From CAVPPA01 sp963841325 (GTDB lineage: Bacteria > Patescibacteriota > Saccharimonadia > Saccharimonadales > UBA4665): 64,000 nt of DNA. Shown piece by piece: positions 34,651 to 44,459 of this stretch (position 1 is the stretch's first letter; each line of letters opens with the position of its first letter). Under the pieces are notes generated by a model that saw only the letters and a program-made list of their open reading frames with translations, was not told where the DNA came from and did not search any database. The position numbers and the translations under genes were made by a program. The DNA is taken from NCBI GenBank assembly GCA_963841325.1, contig CAWJBZ010000004.1, positions 62,001 to 126,000 on the forward strand. The letters are read 5' to 3'.

Positions 34651-37380
34651 ATGGCTGTGCCAGAAACAGAACCAAAGTTATACGATCCCGATTCACAGCA
34701 GGGGTCCTCTTATGGTAATGATGGAGGGACTAATAAAAGCGTTAGCCCAACCGAATTAGTTGACCAGGAATCCGCAGCTACCCATTATTCCCCAAGCTCT
34801 GGTGATGACAATTTGAATTATAGCGAGGGTGAAGATAAGCCAGTTAGTAATAATCGCAAGGTAGGTGTTATAAAATCAAAGCATAGGCGCCGATTGCTTA
34901 TAGCCGGATTTGGCGGTGGCGGTGGCGCTGTTTTAATTATTCTCCTATTGTTACTCCTGGCCGGTTTTTTAAAAGTGCCTGGTTTAGAGGCTTATATCGT
35001 CCAGCGAGAATTTACTCGCATTAATCGAGAGTTCGCGGATAGCGCTGATGAGGTTGACGAAGCAAAACTGTCTATCGATGCTTCAGACAGCGGCCGTCTT
35101 GCACAGTTACAGTCGGCTTATCAAAGCCTGCGCGATAACACCTGGGGTAAGTTAGATAACTACCGCCCTAGTATAGTCATGCAAAACCTTGAACGGGATA
35201 GTGGCCTTAAACTAAATTATGACGGTTTTACAAAATTTGGTACTCCTATACTAAGCAGTGTCAGTCTTGATGGAGAAGAATTCGCAGTAGAGCAACAAAC
35301 TCTCAAAACAAAGTTCATTCCTGTAGTTAAACAAATAATTGATTTTAAAAATCAAGTTAAGTTTGCTAATGATTTTGCGCCAGCGCTTGAAAACGCCATG
35401 GATGCCGATGGAGTTGGGCCGATTATCCGATCTGTTGTAGCTAATAACGTTCGTAAAGAGCTCGGTATCGGTTTAATAGCTTGGACTCTTGGTAAATTCC
35501 AAGGGAAAACTCCAGCCGAGGCAGAAGAAGAACTTGCTCAACAATCTTATGTAGATGAAACAGCAACCGGTACAACTCAACCACCAACTGAAGACGTTTC
35601 AGATCTACAAAATGCCGAAAATGCAGCGAAAGATGCTACCAATGGGGACGTTGCCAACCCACCTGCTTTAGCCGGTATTATTGCAGATAACGGTGTTGAC
35701 CCAACCGCCATAAATACCATTGACAATGTGGTCAGTAACGATATCTTTAATAACATTCTTAAAGGCATTGCCAGCGCCTTAAACCCATCCTATACCATCG
35801 CTTTGCCAGCTTGTATAGTGTATGAGGGGTCGCTCGATCAGGCTGGTCCAACTATCAATAATCAAACGCAGGCACAGGAAAAAGCATTTTACTTCTTAGC
35901 AGATGCCGGGGACGAACAAAAAGCTGGCGGTCCAACTGATTCCACCGGCACGGCCGAGGCGACTGCTGTTGGTGCGATGAATGCAAAACTAGGAGATGTT
36001 AGTCAGTCTACCCCGTATATCTGGGCTAATGGCGGTACTGTAGACACTTCCTCTTCTAGCATGAGTGCTGAAGCTTCACCCTCTGGCGAATATACCCTAC
36101 TTGACGCTACCCTCCCTGGCCCGATAGCTGACGTTATTGGGGCATTTGCCGACAACGCCTGCCCAGCACTTACCAATGTTTGGTTTGCTATCGGCACCGG
36201 CGCGTTGGCGTTTATAGCTTCCTTGTTCGTTGGCGAGTCAGATGAGGCAGCGGCTCGAGTAGCTAGCGCGGAGGGTACTCAGGCAGTCGACGACGTAGCT
36301 AATTCTGCTGCCACAAATATAGTTGATCGTCTTGTTAATAATTTTATAAGTAAGTACGGCCCAACGGCAGTTGGTGGTTTTGGTGGTTATGTTGCTAAGG
36401 TTAGAGCTTTATTTGGTTTTAATAATTTAGCTAGTCTTGCCAAAAACGTTGCAGCTATTAGTGGTCTAACTATTTTATCAAAAATTATCGTTATGGAACG
36501 GGCAGGAGGATTGTATAACGGTCTCGAAGAAAACGCCGATTATGCTAATGAGGCTGATTCAGGGGCTAATATACAAGCTGGGGAACTGGAAAGGCAACAG
36601 CTATTTGGCCGGCCTCTAACATGTAGCGAGATTGATCAGAGCGATCAAGCTGATCAACAATTCATAGCTGATCAGAATCAATCTAACAGTTTCACGGACC
36701 GCTACTTGGCACTCAGTAACCCCAACTCTTTATTGTTCCATATAGCTAGTGTTGTATACACCGATACTAATGGATCAATTTTAAACCCAGTAAGCAGCCT
36801 TTTTTCTAATATAGTGTCTGGACCCTTAGGTTTCGGTTCCTTGTTGGATAACTTAACGGGTGTGGCTCGGGCTGATTCTTCTTGTGCTAACGAATATTAC
36901 GGTAACGTACAGTTCGGCTGGTCACAAGCCGAGGAAAATCTAATTAACAGTAATAATGGTGACAACAGTTATGCTCCCCTTGAAAACCAGGCTACTCTTG
37001 ATGCTGCCAAGGATTCAAGCGGTAATTCGCTTGAAAATGATATTGCTCAACAATACGCTTACTGCTTCGGTTATGACTACAATCCTAATGGTGACAGTCT
37101 TGATCCAACCGACCCTGATAGTAATTTAGTGTCTGATATCACTGGTAATGGACCTTATCTGCAATCAAATAAGGATGGCTCTTTGGGGGGCTTACTTTCA
37201 AACGGAGACATCGTTCGTGATTCCGGTGGAGATGTAATAGCCAATCAGGGGAACTGTTCACCGCAAAATCTTGGTATTGATAACCCCCAATATGGTGATC
37301 TGGTGTTCCGTTGGCGGTTGGCAATGCGATATGACACCAGCATTAATCAATTAACAAGTATGCAAAACGTAACTAATTAG
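34651..37380 (+). CDS. Large T4SS-associated membrane protein
   Basis: A 909-residue protein not recognised as a family. The first 85 residues are cytosolic and disordered, ending in basic KSKHRRR before a membrane helix at about 87-107. A long outside domain follows with coiled-coil-like parts (FTRINREFADSADEVDEAKLS). Further hydrophobic stretches lie near residues 510-530 and 600-620. Cys residues in the C-terminal third suggest disulfides. It lies 24 bases after virB4 and 2 bases before the cell-wall hydrolase, so it is very likely a structural part of this T4SS. Confidence 0.7.
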   Translation: MAVPETEPKLYDPDSQQGSSYGNDGGTNKSVSPTELVDQESAATHYSPSSGDDNLNYSEGEDKPVSNNRKVGVIKSKHRRRLLIAGFGGGGGAVLIILLLLLLAGFLKVPGLEAYIVQREFTRINREFADSADEVDEAKLSIDASDSGRLAQLQSAYQSLRDNTWGKLDNYRPSIVMQNLERDSGLKLNYDGFTKFGTPILSSVSLDGEEFAVEQQTLKTKFIPVVKQIIDFKNQVKFANDFAPALENAMDADGVGPIIRSVVANNVRKELGIGLIAWTLGKFQGKTPAEAEEELAQQSYVDETATGTTQPPTEDVSDLQNAENAAKDATNGDVANPPALAGIIADNGVDPTAINTIDNVVSNDIFNNILKGIASALNPSYTIALPACIVYEGSLDQAGPTINNQTQAQEKAFYFLADAGDEQKAGGPTDSTGTAEATAVGAMNAKLGDVSQSTPYIWANGGTVDTSSSSMSAEASPSGEYTLLDATLPGPIADVIGAFADNACPALTNVWFAIGTGALAFIASLFVGESDEAAARVASAEGTQAVDDVANSAATNIVDRLVNNFISKYGPTAVGGFGGYVAKVRALFGFNNLASLAKNVAAISGLTILSKIIVMERAGGLYNGLEENADYANEADSGANIQAGELERQQLFGRPLTCSEIDQSDQADQQFIADQNQSNSFTDRYLALSNPNSLLFHIASVVYTDTNGSILNPVSSLFSNIVSGPLGFGSLLDNLTGVARADSSCANEYYGNVQFGWSQAEENLINSNNGDNSYAPLENQATLDAAKDSSGNSLENDIAQQYAYCFGYDYNPNGDSLDPTDPDSNLVSDITGNGPYLQSNKDGSLGGLLSNGDIVRDSGGDVIANQGNCSPQNLGIDNPQYGDLVFRWRLAMRYDTSINQLTSMQNVTN

Positions 37381-37382
37381 CA

Positions 37383-38714
37383 ATGACCTGGAATAGTTTA
37401 TATCGAATCCGAAAATTATCATATCGAGCAGTCATAACTTTTGCGGTGTTGCTGCCTATAACATTAAATATCGGTCAAGCCACTACCTATGCGATATCAC
37501 AAGACTCGATCAATAGTATCATCGGCGGTACGCCTTTTTATGATCCAAATGAACCATGGTGTACTGGTCAGGCTAGTACAAGCGGCGTTGGTTCGATTAC
37601 TTTAAGTGGTAACGATAATTTACAACAATTTTTTAATTACTTCGCCAATAATGGCTACACTACAGCCCAAGCTGCCGGTATTGTTGGGAATGTAGAGGCG
37701 GAATCCCATGGTGATCCGGAAATATGGGAAGGTGACGACAAAGATTACCAAACTCCACCCCAACCAGACAATCCAAGTTTGGGTTGGGGTATTGTCCAGT
37801 GGACTCCAGCCAGTAAAATCTTAAACTATGCTCAGTCGGTTGGCTGGCCTGCTTATGAGCTGTCAACACAGGTCGCTTTTTTGTGGAATCAGTTAAACGG
37901 TAGTGCACCAAATAATAATGAACAGGTAGCCGGTAATCTATTGAAACAAACTACCACACCTCAAGACGCGGCATGGTCTTTTCTGACAAATTACGAAAGA
38001 GATGGTAGTGGGCCAAACAGTCAAGATGCCATAACTCGTGAAACCTATGCACAAGAGGCTTATCAAATGTATGCTGCCTCAGCTGCATCAAATACAGGTT
38101 CGGGTTCGAGTACTGCTTTAACTAGTAACTGCACAACAGGTGTGGCTACTGGTACGGGCGGAACTGTGACCGGCTGTAATTTCACAAATACCGGCGACAC
38201 AAATAACGACTTATTCACTACTGAAACTTCTGTGACATATGCAAATGTAGCAACTATGTGCCAACGCGCTCAACAGTTAGTCAATAGCCAGCTAATAAAT
38301 CCGGATTCGCACGAACCGTTTTGTGCTAATGGCGATTGCGCTGGCAAGTGTGATTTTGTGGCAGGAATAGTCTGGGGTTACCTAAATTCAGGTTATAATA
38401 CTGCCTATATACATTGGCAAACAATGGAATCCGAGGGCTTAGCTCACCCAGGCGATCGAAACCCTCCCGTTGGGGCATTACTTTTCTACAAAGATCCCTC
38501 AACGCCTGGTTATCCTGCTAGTGATGATGGTCATATAGTTGTTTATCTAGGCAATAACATGGTGATATCTTCAGATATATCGCCAACCGGCCAGTACACT
38601 CAAGGTGCTATATCTATTGTACCTGCTGATAAAATCGAGGCTATCGGATTCGGCGATATTTATTTAGGCTGGTCAACCCCAGTATTTGCTGGAGCTAAGG
38701 ACCCAACTTTTTAA
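37383..38714 (+). CDS. Phage-lysozyme-like plus CHAP-like cell-wall hydrolase (VirB1-like)
   Basis: A 443-residue secreted enzyme. A signal sequence (about 1-38) is followed by a Phage_lysozyme2-like domain at 75-215 (AAGIVGNVEAESHGDPEIW with the acidic catalytic candidate, GWGIVQWTP), a Thr/Gly/Ser linker, and a CHAP/NlpC-type domain at about 285-430 (CDFVAGIVWGYLNSG with the Cys, DGHIVVYLG with the His). Such two-domain wall hydrolases open peptidoglycan for Gram-positive T4SS (PrgK and VirB1 role). It could act on the cell's own wall or a host's. Confidence 0.85.
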   Translation: MTWNSLYRIRKLSYRAVITFAVLLPITLNIGQATTYAISQDSINSIIGGTPFYDPNEPWCTGQASTSGVGSITLSGNDNLQQFFNYFANNGYTTAQAAGIVGNVEAESHGDPEIWEGDDKDYQTPPQPDNPSLGWGIVQWTPASKILNYAQSVGWPAYELSTQVAFLWNQLNGSAPNNNEQVAGNLLKQTTTPQDAAWSFLTNYERDGSGPNSQDAITRETYAQEAYQMYAASAASNTGSGSSTALTSNCTTGVATGTGGTVTGCNFTNTGDTNNDLFTTETSVTYANVATMCQRAQQLVNSQLINPDSHEPFCANGDCAGKCDFVAGIVWGYLNSGYNTAYIHWQTMESEGLAHPGDRNPPVGALLFYKDPSTPGYPASDDGHIVVYLGNNMVISSDISPTGQYTQGAISIVPADKIEAIGFGDIYLGWSTPVFAGAKDPTF

Positions 38715-38749
38715 ATGCTTTAAACTAATGGTATGTGTAGGATTGAAAT

Positions 38750-39340
38750 ATGAATGAACAACCAGCCCAATATCTTATGCAGAATCGACGGTTAACTTTA
38801 TTGTTAAACATACTGACGGTTTTGGTGGTAATTGTCTGCGCCGGACTTATTTTCCTGAGCATTACAGGATACAGCACAGTAAAGTTGAGCCTACCCAGCA
38901 ATGCAACCATTCATATCAATGGTCATACTGTTAGCGATAAATCAATTAGGATGTTGCCGGGCAGTTACCAGGTAATAGTTTCGTCGCCGACGATCAGGCC
39001 GTACCAAGGTACGCTTAGTGTTGGTTTATTCCAAACGATTATTTACCGCCCGAGCCTTGAACAACGCGATCCGGAAACGATAGCCAGCTCATTGTTGGGC
39101 GGCTCTGGGCAATCGGGTGCCTTACAGTTTGGACTTGTCCAGTGGTTTGACAACGATACTTGGGTTGTCGGTTTGATTGGGCCCAGTAATACTTGCTTGG
39201 CAGCACATTTTGATGTGTCGCAGAATCAGTGGGTGATTGGTTATTACAATGGTGGGGGTTATCCTGACGCTTTAACTTTACTACCATCTAGTGTCGCAGC
39301 CTATGTTGAGCAGTTGGAGGCACAAAATGCTCAGGGATGA
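38750..39340 (+). CDS. Single-pass membrane protein, PEGA-like outside domain
   Basis: A 196-residue protein with one membrane helix at about 21-43. Residues 48-100 read like a PEGA-type beta domain (KLSLPSNATIHINGHTVSD, MLPGSYQVIVSSPTIRPYQG). The rest is an outside domain with WVVGLIGPSNTCLAAHFDV. It follows the hydrolase by 35 bases and overlaps the next gene by 14. Probably a T4SS accessory on the outer face; function inferred from context only. Confidence 0.65.
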   Translation: MNEQPAQYLMQNRRLTLLLNILTVLVVIVCAGLIFLSITGYSTVKLSLPSNATIHINGHTVSDKSIRMLPGSYQVIVSSPTIRPYQGTLSVGLFQTIIYRPSLEQRDPETIASSLLGGSGQSGALQFGLVQWFDNDTWVVGLIGPSNTCLAAHFDVSQNQWVIGYYNGGGYPDALTLLPSSVAAYVEQLEAQNAQG

Positions 39341-40088
39341 TCAAAGATTTATGCATCGCGTAGTGTTATTGGCCGTACTATTTATAGTTTTAATTGTTTG
39401 TCTGGTTATCTATGGAACGCGTAGTAACAAATTTTCAGAAGAACAACCCAGCGCTTCCTACACCCCCACATTAACCAACCCCGAGATACTACAAAATTGG
39501 CTACCAGCAGTTTCATATGATTATATGGTGACGCGGATAGACGGCTATCTTCAAGCTAATAACTTGTTGATTAGTACTATGACTTTTGAAAGTAGTCCAA
39601 TAATAGATGAATCAAGTGGCGGAAGCTATAACTTCTCTATCCTACTAGAACCACAAAACCAAACATATAAAGTGTCGGTATCTGTCGATAACCTTAATGG
39701 GACCATTAGCACGGGGGTTTCTATTAATGGGCAATCTCAAGGTTATTCAGTGCCGTCACAAAGCAATACTGGAATTCGGTTCAGCGGCATAAATACTCTG
39801 ATTAGTGACGGCATTACTGCCCTCCAGGCCGAGGAACTACAAGCAGCTTTTCAGAAATTTGCACCTACGGCAAGCAGTATTAGTATCAATACTAATACGA
39901 TTATTTTACCTAGGATCAACCCAGATAATGCGTCGCTCACAAATACTTATACCTTTGCTGTAAGTTTTAACAACACCAATTACAGCGCAAAACTTAATAC
40001 TATAGGCTTAAGTCAGATCGAACTGTTTCTAATAAAGCCTAGCACTGATAAACAGGTTTTTGATTCGGGTGTTATTGGTCAAAGTTAG
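39327..40088 (+). CDS. Single-pass membrane protein at the end of the T4SS run
   Basis: A 253-residue protein with one helix at about 11-31 and an outside remainder rich in Ser, Asn and Thr, without Cys. It has two similar halves (each with a TINTL or SISINTNTI-type stretch), perhaps a repeated beta domain. The ATG at 39327 was chosen because GGAGG lies 6 bases upstream. Its stop overlaps that of recF, read the other way, by 4 bases. Confidence 0.65.
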   Translation: MLRDDQRFMHRVVLLAVLFIVLIVCLVIYGTRSNKFSEEQPSASYTPTLTNPEILQNWLPAVSYDYMVTRIDGYLQANNLLISTMTFESSPIIDESSGGSYNFSILLEPQNQTYKVSVSVDNLNGTISTGVSINGQSQGYSVPSQSNTGIRFSGINTLISDGITALQAEELQAAFQKFAPTASSISINTNTIILPRINPDNASLTNTYTFAVSFNNTNYSAKLNTIGLSQIELFLIKPSTDKQVFDSGVIGQS

Positions 40089-41152
40089 TGTTTTGATTTA
40101 TTCTTAGACACCAATAAAATATTGCTCTGTTCACTAAAGTGCTTTAGTACAACATCGGCATCGGTGGTAGTAATAAATGATTGATATGGTTGCAAATGAG
40201 CGGTTAAAGCCTGGCGCCTGGCTCCATCCAACTCACTAAACACATCGTCTAACAGCAGAAGTGGTAGTTTATCTCTTTTTTCCTTTAGTAACTCCAGTTC
40301 AATTAATTTCAGCCCAAGTACAAAGGTCCGGGTTTCCCCCCGTGAGGCTGTAGTTGCGGCTGGTAGGGAATTAAACAAGACATCAAGATCCTCTCGATGT
40401 GGTCCAAACGAGGTAAAACCAAGAGCCCGATCTCTAATTAACCGTGATTCTAGCTGATGTAACATTTGACTTTCGTATTCTTCAGGTTTACCGACGATTC
40501 GATAAGCTACTGAAGCTCTCGTCCCATTACGCGACAATTCTTGATAAAGTTTGCCGATTTTCTGATTTATAGCTTGGGTTAATTGAGTTCTGGCCCGAAC
40601 AATCACACCCCCTAATTCACTTAATCGCACATTCCACGGAAATAGTTCATCACCAACAATATAAGGGCTCTTTAAAAGTCGGTTGCGTTGGGCTAGGGCT
40701 CGGCGATAAGAACGCAGGGTTTGGCCGTAGCCAGTAATGGTTTGGGTTAATAGTTCGTCTAAATAGTCACGCCGTCTTTCGGGTGGTCCAATTAACAATG
40801 ATAAATTATTTGGTTCAAAAAGCACAACGGGTAGGGTATCGTCCAGGGTTAACCTCTTAATAACACGTCCGGACAGTTCGTAGATTTTTTCTGGTTTGGG
40901 TTTATTAATTAATTTAACAACCCGTTGGTAGTTGTCGGCAAGACCGTCTATTCGAGCCCAGGGTTGATTAAGTTCCACCAACTCTTCGTCAAGAGCACGA
41001 TAGGAGCTGCCTCTAGCCATCACTAAAATAGCTTCCAATAGGTTTGTTTTGCCGCTAGCATTAGGACCAACAATAATATTGACCGATGGAGTGAACTCAA
41101 ATGAGTCGTCAGTATATGACCGAAAATGTTGGAGTCGAATGGATTGGATCAT
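40085..41152 (-). CDS. recF: DNA replication and repair protein RecF
   Basis: A 355-residue SMC-like ATPase of gap repair. Seen: RLQHFRSYTDDSFEF at the start, Walker A GPNASGKTNLLEAI, the signature-type stretch ASRGETRTFVLGLKLIELEL and Walker B LLLLDDVFSELD. Length is normal. An in-frame GTG one codon upstream (41155) is also possible. The order dnaA-dnaN-recF, read leftward from the origin, is the classic arrangement; gyrB, often next, is replaced by T4SS genes. Confidence 0.95.
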   Translation of the reverse strand: MIQSIRLQHFRSYTDDSFEFTPSVNIIVGPNASGKTNLLEAILVMARGSSYRALDEELVELNQPWARIDGLADNYQRVVKLINKPKPEKIYELSGRVIKRLTLDDTLPVVLFEPNNLSLLIGPPERRRDYLDELLTQTITGYGQTLRSYRRALAQRNRLLKSPYIVGDELFPWNVRLSELGGVIVRARTQLTQAINQKIGKLYQELSRNGTRASVAYRIVGKPEEYESQMLHQLESRLIRDRALGFTSFGPHREDLDVLFNSLPAATTASRGETRTFVLGLKLIELELLKEKRDKLPLLLLDDVFSELDGARRQALTAHLQPYQSFITTTDADVVLKHFSEQSNILLVSKNKSKH

Positions 41153-41185
41153 CACCAGCTATTATACTGGCTGACTGTCAGCCCC

Positions 41186-42277
41186 TTAAGATTTAAGCGG
41201 CATAATAATATGAACATAGTCGGCTGATGCGGCATCCTTCAAAAGAGTTGGTTCAAGTTTTCCATTAAAGCCAAATACTACCTCATCACCGGTGATGGCT
41301 TGCAGGGCATCTAGTAGGTAACGCGAGTTTACAGTAATACTGCCATTACCACTGACTTTGGCGGTGGCGGTAGCAGTATTTTCGCCGAGTTGTGAAGCAA
41401 TTGAACGAATACTGAGTTGTTGTTTGCTATCGTCAATATCAATCGTGACACTGCCGGCACTTTCCCGAGCAAACAAACTGGATACCTTAGTGACGTTTAA
41501 AAAGTCCGCCCGTTTGAGGGTAGCTGATACCGTAAATTTTTGGGGTATTAGCTTGCGATAGTCGGGGTATTTACCCTCTAGTAGGCGAGCCACTAATTCA
41601 ATGTCACCTACCTGAAAACGGACCTGTTGATCGTCATGAGTGACCTGGACTTCTTCTTCGTTCTCCCCCAGAATTCGCAACAAATCCTGCATAGCACTAG
41701 CTGGTACCAGAAGATTAATACCGGCCTTGTTGTGACCGAGTTCTTTCTCGGCCAGCCGATAACTGTCGGTGGCCGCCATAAACAACTTATTATCGGCAGT
41801 ATGAATTAACACACCGGTTAGTACCGGACGAGATTCATCACCAGAAGCGGCAAACACCACTTGTTGGAGGCTTTTTTTGAGAACTAAACTACTAACCAAC
41901 CACTTGGTACCATCACTAATAGTTGGCATCACTGGGAAGTCATCAGCCACAATACCATTAATTACCGAATTATATTGATCGGTGGTGATGTGGAGCCGGG
42001 TTTCTTCCAGTTTTAACTCAATTACTCCACTAGGCAAACTATTAATAAAATCCTGCATTAACCTGGCTGGTACAGTAATTGAGCCATTATCGGATACTTT
42101 GGCACCAATATATTGAGTAATAGCAATATCTAGATTAGTAGCGGCAATACTTAACCGATTGTTATTGGTTTTAATTAGGACGTTAGCTAAGACCGGCAAG
42201 GGATTCCGGGTGTTGGCGACTTTAGCTACGGTACCGAGTGCTCGGTTTAGATTTTCTTGGGTAACTTGTAATTTCAT
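41186..42277 (-). CDS. dnaN: DNA polymerase III beta sliding clamp
   Basis: A 363-residue ring-forming clamp. Three homologous domains are visible, starting MKLQVTQENLNRAL, and the family stretch GVLIHTADNKLFMAATDSYRLA lies near residue 155. The end PTLLKDAASADYVHIIMPL fits the clamp C-terminus that holds client peptides. It follows dnaA by about 280 bases and precedes recF by about 30 bases. Confidence 0.97.
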   Translation of the reverse strand: MKLQVTQENLNRALGTVAKVANTRNPLPVLANVLIKTNNNRLSIAATNLDIAITQYIGAKVSDNGSITVPARLMQDFINSLPSGVIELKLEETRLHITTDQYNSVINGIVADDFPVMPTISDGTKWLVSSLVLKKSLQQVVFAASGDESRPVLTGVLIHTADNKLFMAATDSYRLAEKELGHNKAGINLLVPASAMQDLLRILGENEEEVQVTHDDQQVRFQVGDIELVARLLEGKYPDYRKLIPQKFTVSATLKRADFLNVTKVSSLFARESAGSVTIDIDDSKQQLSIRSIASQLGENTATATAKVSGNGSITVNSRYLLDALQAITGDEVVFGFNGKLEPTLLKDAASADYVHIIMPLKS

Positions 42278-42558
42278 GCTGGCTCGTCCTTTCTACAATA
42301 ATTCTTTATATATATTGCTATTGTTGTTGTAGGTCCTGTGGATGATGTGTAAAACCATCATCTAACCGAATATTAATTAAATCGATAAATAGTGGAAAGC
42401 AGGGGGTATGGTTAGTGGTTGGTTGGTGGTAAAAACAGGCAGTTCGTCCACAGCCTAAACCTCGCCAATTACTAACTGTGTTTAGTTTGGCACCTTGCCC
42501 ACTTTTTGGCCACCGTTTTTGCACAGCATTTCCGAGTACCACATGCTCATCAATTAAG
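42278..42558. other. dnaA-dnaN intergenic region with DnaA-box-like sites
   Basis: A 281-base gap. TGTGGATGA (42337-42345; one mismatch from the DnaA box) is followed directly by TGTGTAAAA (42346-42354; a weaker match), and TCGTCCACA lies at 42442-42450. An open frame here on the minus strand extends from inside dnaA in a different frame and is not convincing. It might add to origin function or autoregulation. No terminator was seen. Confidence 0.45.
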
Positions 42559-43926
42559 TTAAGCATACAAGCGATCCTTAATATCGGTAATGGCCGCCCG
42601 GATGGTACTGTCCAAACGCGATTCCTTTTCAATTTTTTCAACTGAGTGGATGGCGGTGGTGTGATCTTTACGGCCTAATTCCCGAGCAATTTTGGGAAAA
42701 CTTAAATGTAATTCACTACGCAGCATATACATGGCCACTTGTCTTGGTACAACAATATCTTTGTCTCGTTTTGGTCCCATAATATCCTCTAGAGAAATCT
42801 GGAAATGGCGAGCTGTTCGTTCAATGATATGCTTGGCGCTGAGGTGTTTGGGGCGGGTTTTGGCCGCACCCAATAAACTAGTGGCAATACTTAGGTCCGG
42901 TTCTAACCCGCGCATCTCACAAAAAGCCAGCAGTTGGTTTAGGGCTCCTTCCAGTTCTCGGACATTGGTCGGGATATTAGTGGCTAGGTAGTCCACTACA
43001 TCATTAGGCAACTCCACTTCATGACCCTGGGCCTTGGACTGGATAATGGCACAGCGGGTTTCAAAATCGGGATTTTGCATATCAATTGTCATACCCCAGG
43101 CAAAGCGGCTGCGCAGCCGTTCGGCAATGGTTGAAATATCCCGCGGCTGTTTATCGCTGCTAATAATGATTTGTCGGTTAGCTTGGTGCAGGGAATTAAA
43201 GGTGTGGAAGAACTCTTCTTGGATTTTCTCTTTACCAGCAATGAATTGAATATCGTCGACAATTAAGACGTCCGCCGTTCGGTAATAGCCGGCAAATTCA
43301 GCAGTTTTTTTAAACCGGATGGCTTCCACAAATTCCCGGACAAATTGCTCGGTTGAGATATACAGTATTTTGGCATCCGGATTTTTTTGCAAAATGGCAT
43401 TACCGACAGCTTGGAGTAAATGAGTTTTGCCGATCCCCACCCCACCATACAAAACCAGCGGATTATATTTACTGCCGGGCAACGAAACAACTGACTGGCA
43501 GGCGGCAAAGGCCAGTTCGTTACTGGAACCGACAATAAAATTTTCAAAGGTATAACGTTCATTCAATCCTTGGCTGTAAGCATGCTGCGGGCTGTTCTGG
43601 AAAGCGGCCGGTTTAGTGGCCATCCGCTGGTCGGCTACTTCCAGAGCTAAGATCGGCTCTTCCAGTTCGCGAGTCCTAGTCGACTCTTGGATTTTGAAAA
43701 TCAAAGCACCGGGTGTGGCGCCGTTTTTCTTGAGTGTTTCCCGAAGCAAGTCGGCATACTTCCGTTCCAGCTGTTGCTTAATAAAGACATTGGGTACACC
43801 AACCACGATGGTATCACTATCCTGTCGCAGTAGGGTGGTGTTTTTAAACCAAGTCACAAAATTGCCTCTAGATACGGAAAGCTCCACCTCACCCAAAACC
43901 GCTTGCCAGAGACTATCTTGTGGCAT
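42559..43926 (-). CDS. dnaA: Chromosomal replication initiator DnaA
   Basis: A 455-residue AAA+ initiator. Seen: YTFENFIVGSSNELAFAA, Walker A GGVGIGKTHLL, Walker B LIVDDIQFIAGK, and the C-terminal box-binding motif LGRKDHTTAIHSVEKIE. The Met at MPQDSLW was chosen over an in-frame ATG three codons upstream because GAGGG is better spaced. It reads away from the origin region at 43936-44285. Length is normal. Confidence 0.97.
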   Translation of the reverse strand: MPQDSLWQAVLGEVELSVSRGNFVTWFKNTTLLRQDSDTIVVGVPNVFIKQQLERKYADLLRETLKKNGATPGALIFKIQESTRTRELEEPILALEVADQRMATKPAAFQNSPQHAYSQGLNERYTFENFIVGSSNELAFAACQSVVSLPGSKYNPLVLYGGVGIGKTHLLQAVGNAILQKNPDAKILYISTEQFVREFVEAIRFKKTAEFAGYYRTADVLIVDDIQFIAGKEKIQEEFFHTFNSLHQANRQIIISSDKQPRDISTIAERLRSRFAWGMTIDMQNPDFETRCAIIQSKAQGHEVELPNDVVDYLATNIPTNVRELEGALNQLLAFCEMRGLEPDLSIATSLLGAAKTRPKHLSAKHIIERTARHFQISLEDIMGPKRDKDIVVPRQVAMYMLRSELHLSFPKIARELGRKDHTTAIHSVEKIEKESRLDSTIRAAITDIKDRLYA

Positions 43927-43935
43927 AATCACCAT

Positions 43936-44285
43936 CCCTCGTCTTATTTGTATTAAAACTATACCCTAAAGGTACAGACTTTTCCACAAGCCATCAAAAA
44001 TCAATTCTTCAACCAGGATAATTTGAAAAACTAGAGGTATATTTTTCCACAAGCTAAAAAGCTATCTTAAAATCTGTGGATACTGTTTGCTCAAGAGTGG
44101 ATAGGTGGCCAGCCTTAGTGGGTTAAATATTGTTGATTTCACGGCGTCGGCTAGTGGGTGCGTTTTTGATCATTGTCAGACGGCGGAAATTATGCATCAA
44201 CCAACCAACCAACCCAGTGTCTTAGTTGGCGGCATTTCGGACATCGGGAAAGCAAAACTGTCCTAGATAAGGTACAATTAGTTCT
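43936..44285. other. Probable replication origin (oriC)
   Basis: A 350-base gap between dnaA and rpmH, the usual place for oriC. DnaA-box-like sites are TTTTCCACA at 43980-43988 and 44043-44051, and TGTGGATAC at 44075-44083. A weaker GTGGATAGG follows near 44098-44106. An AT-rich part lies around 43950-44070. The transcription directions on each side diverge as at most bacterial origins. Confidence 0.8.
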
Positions 44286-44423
44286 ATGCCAAAACGCACC
44301 TATCAACCCAAAAAACGCCAGCGGTCTAAGGAACATGGTTTTATGAAGCGCATGGCCACCAAGGCCGGCCGAACGGTCTTACAGCGCCGACGAGCCAAAG
44401 GACGTGTCCGTCTATCACATTAA
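44286..44423 (+). CDS. rpmH: Ribosomal protein bL34
   Basis: A 45-residue, very basic ribosomal protein, unmistakable from MPKRTYQPKKRQRSKEHGF followed by a GFMKRMATKAGR stretch. It starts at an ATG at 44286. It is the first gene right of the origin, followed 36 bases later by rnpA, the normal order. Confidence 0.97.
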   Translation: MPKRTYQPKKRQRSKEHGFMKRMATKAGRTVLQRRRAKGRVRLSH

Positions 44424-44459
44424 TATCCGGCTGGTTCGGGGCGAACAGAGGTTTTCTCT

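Noticed and set aside
42318..42641. Open frame of 107 codons between dnaN and dnaA
   Set aside because: It begins inside dnaA in another frame, has no recognised features and lies mostly in intergenic sequence with DnaA-box-like sites.
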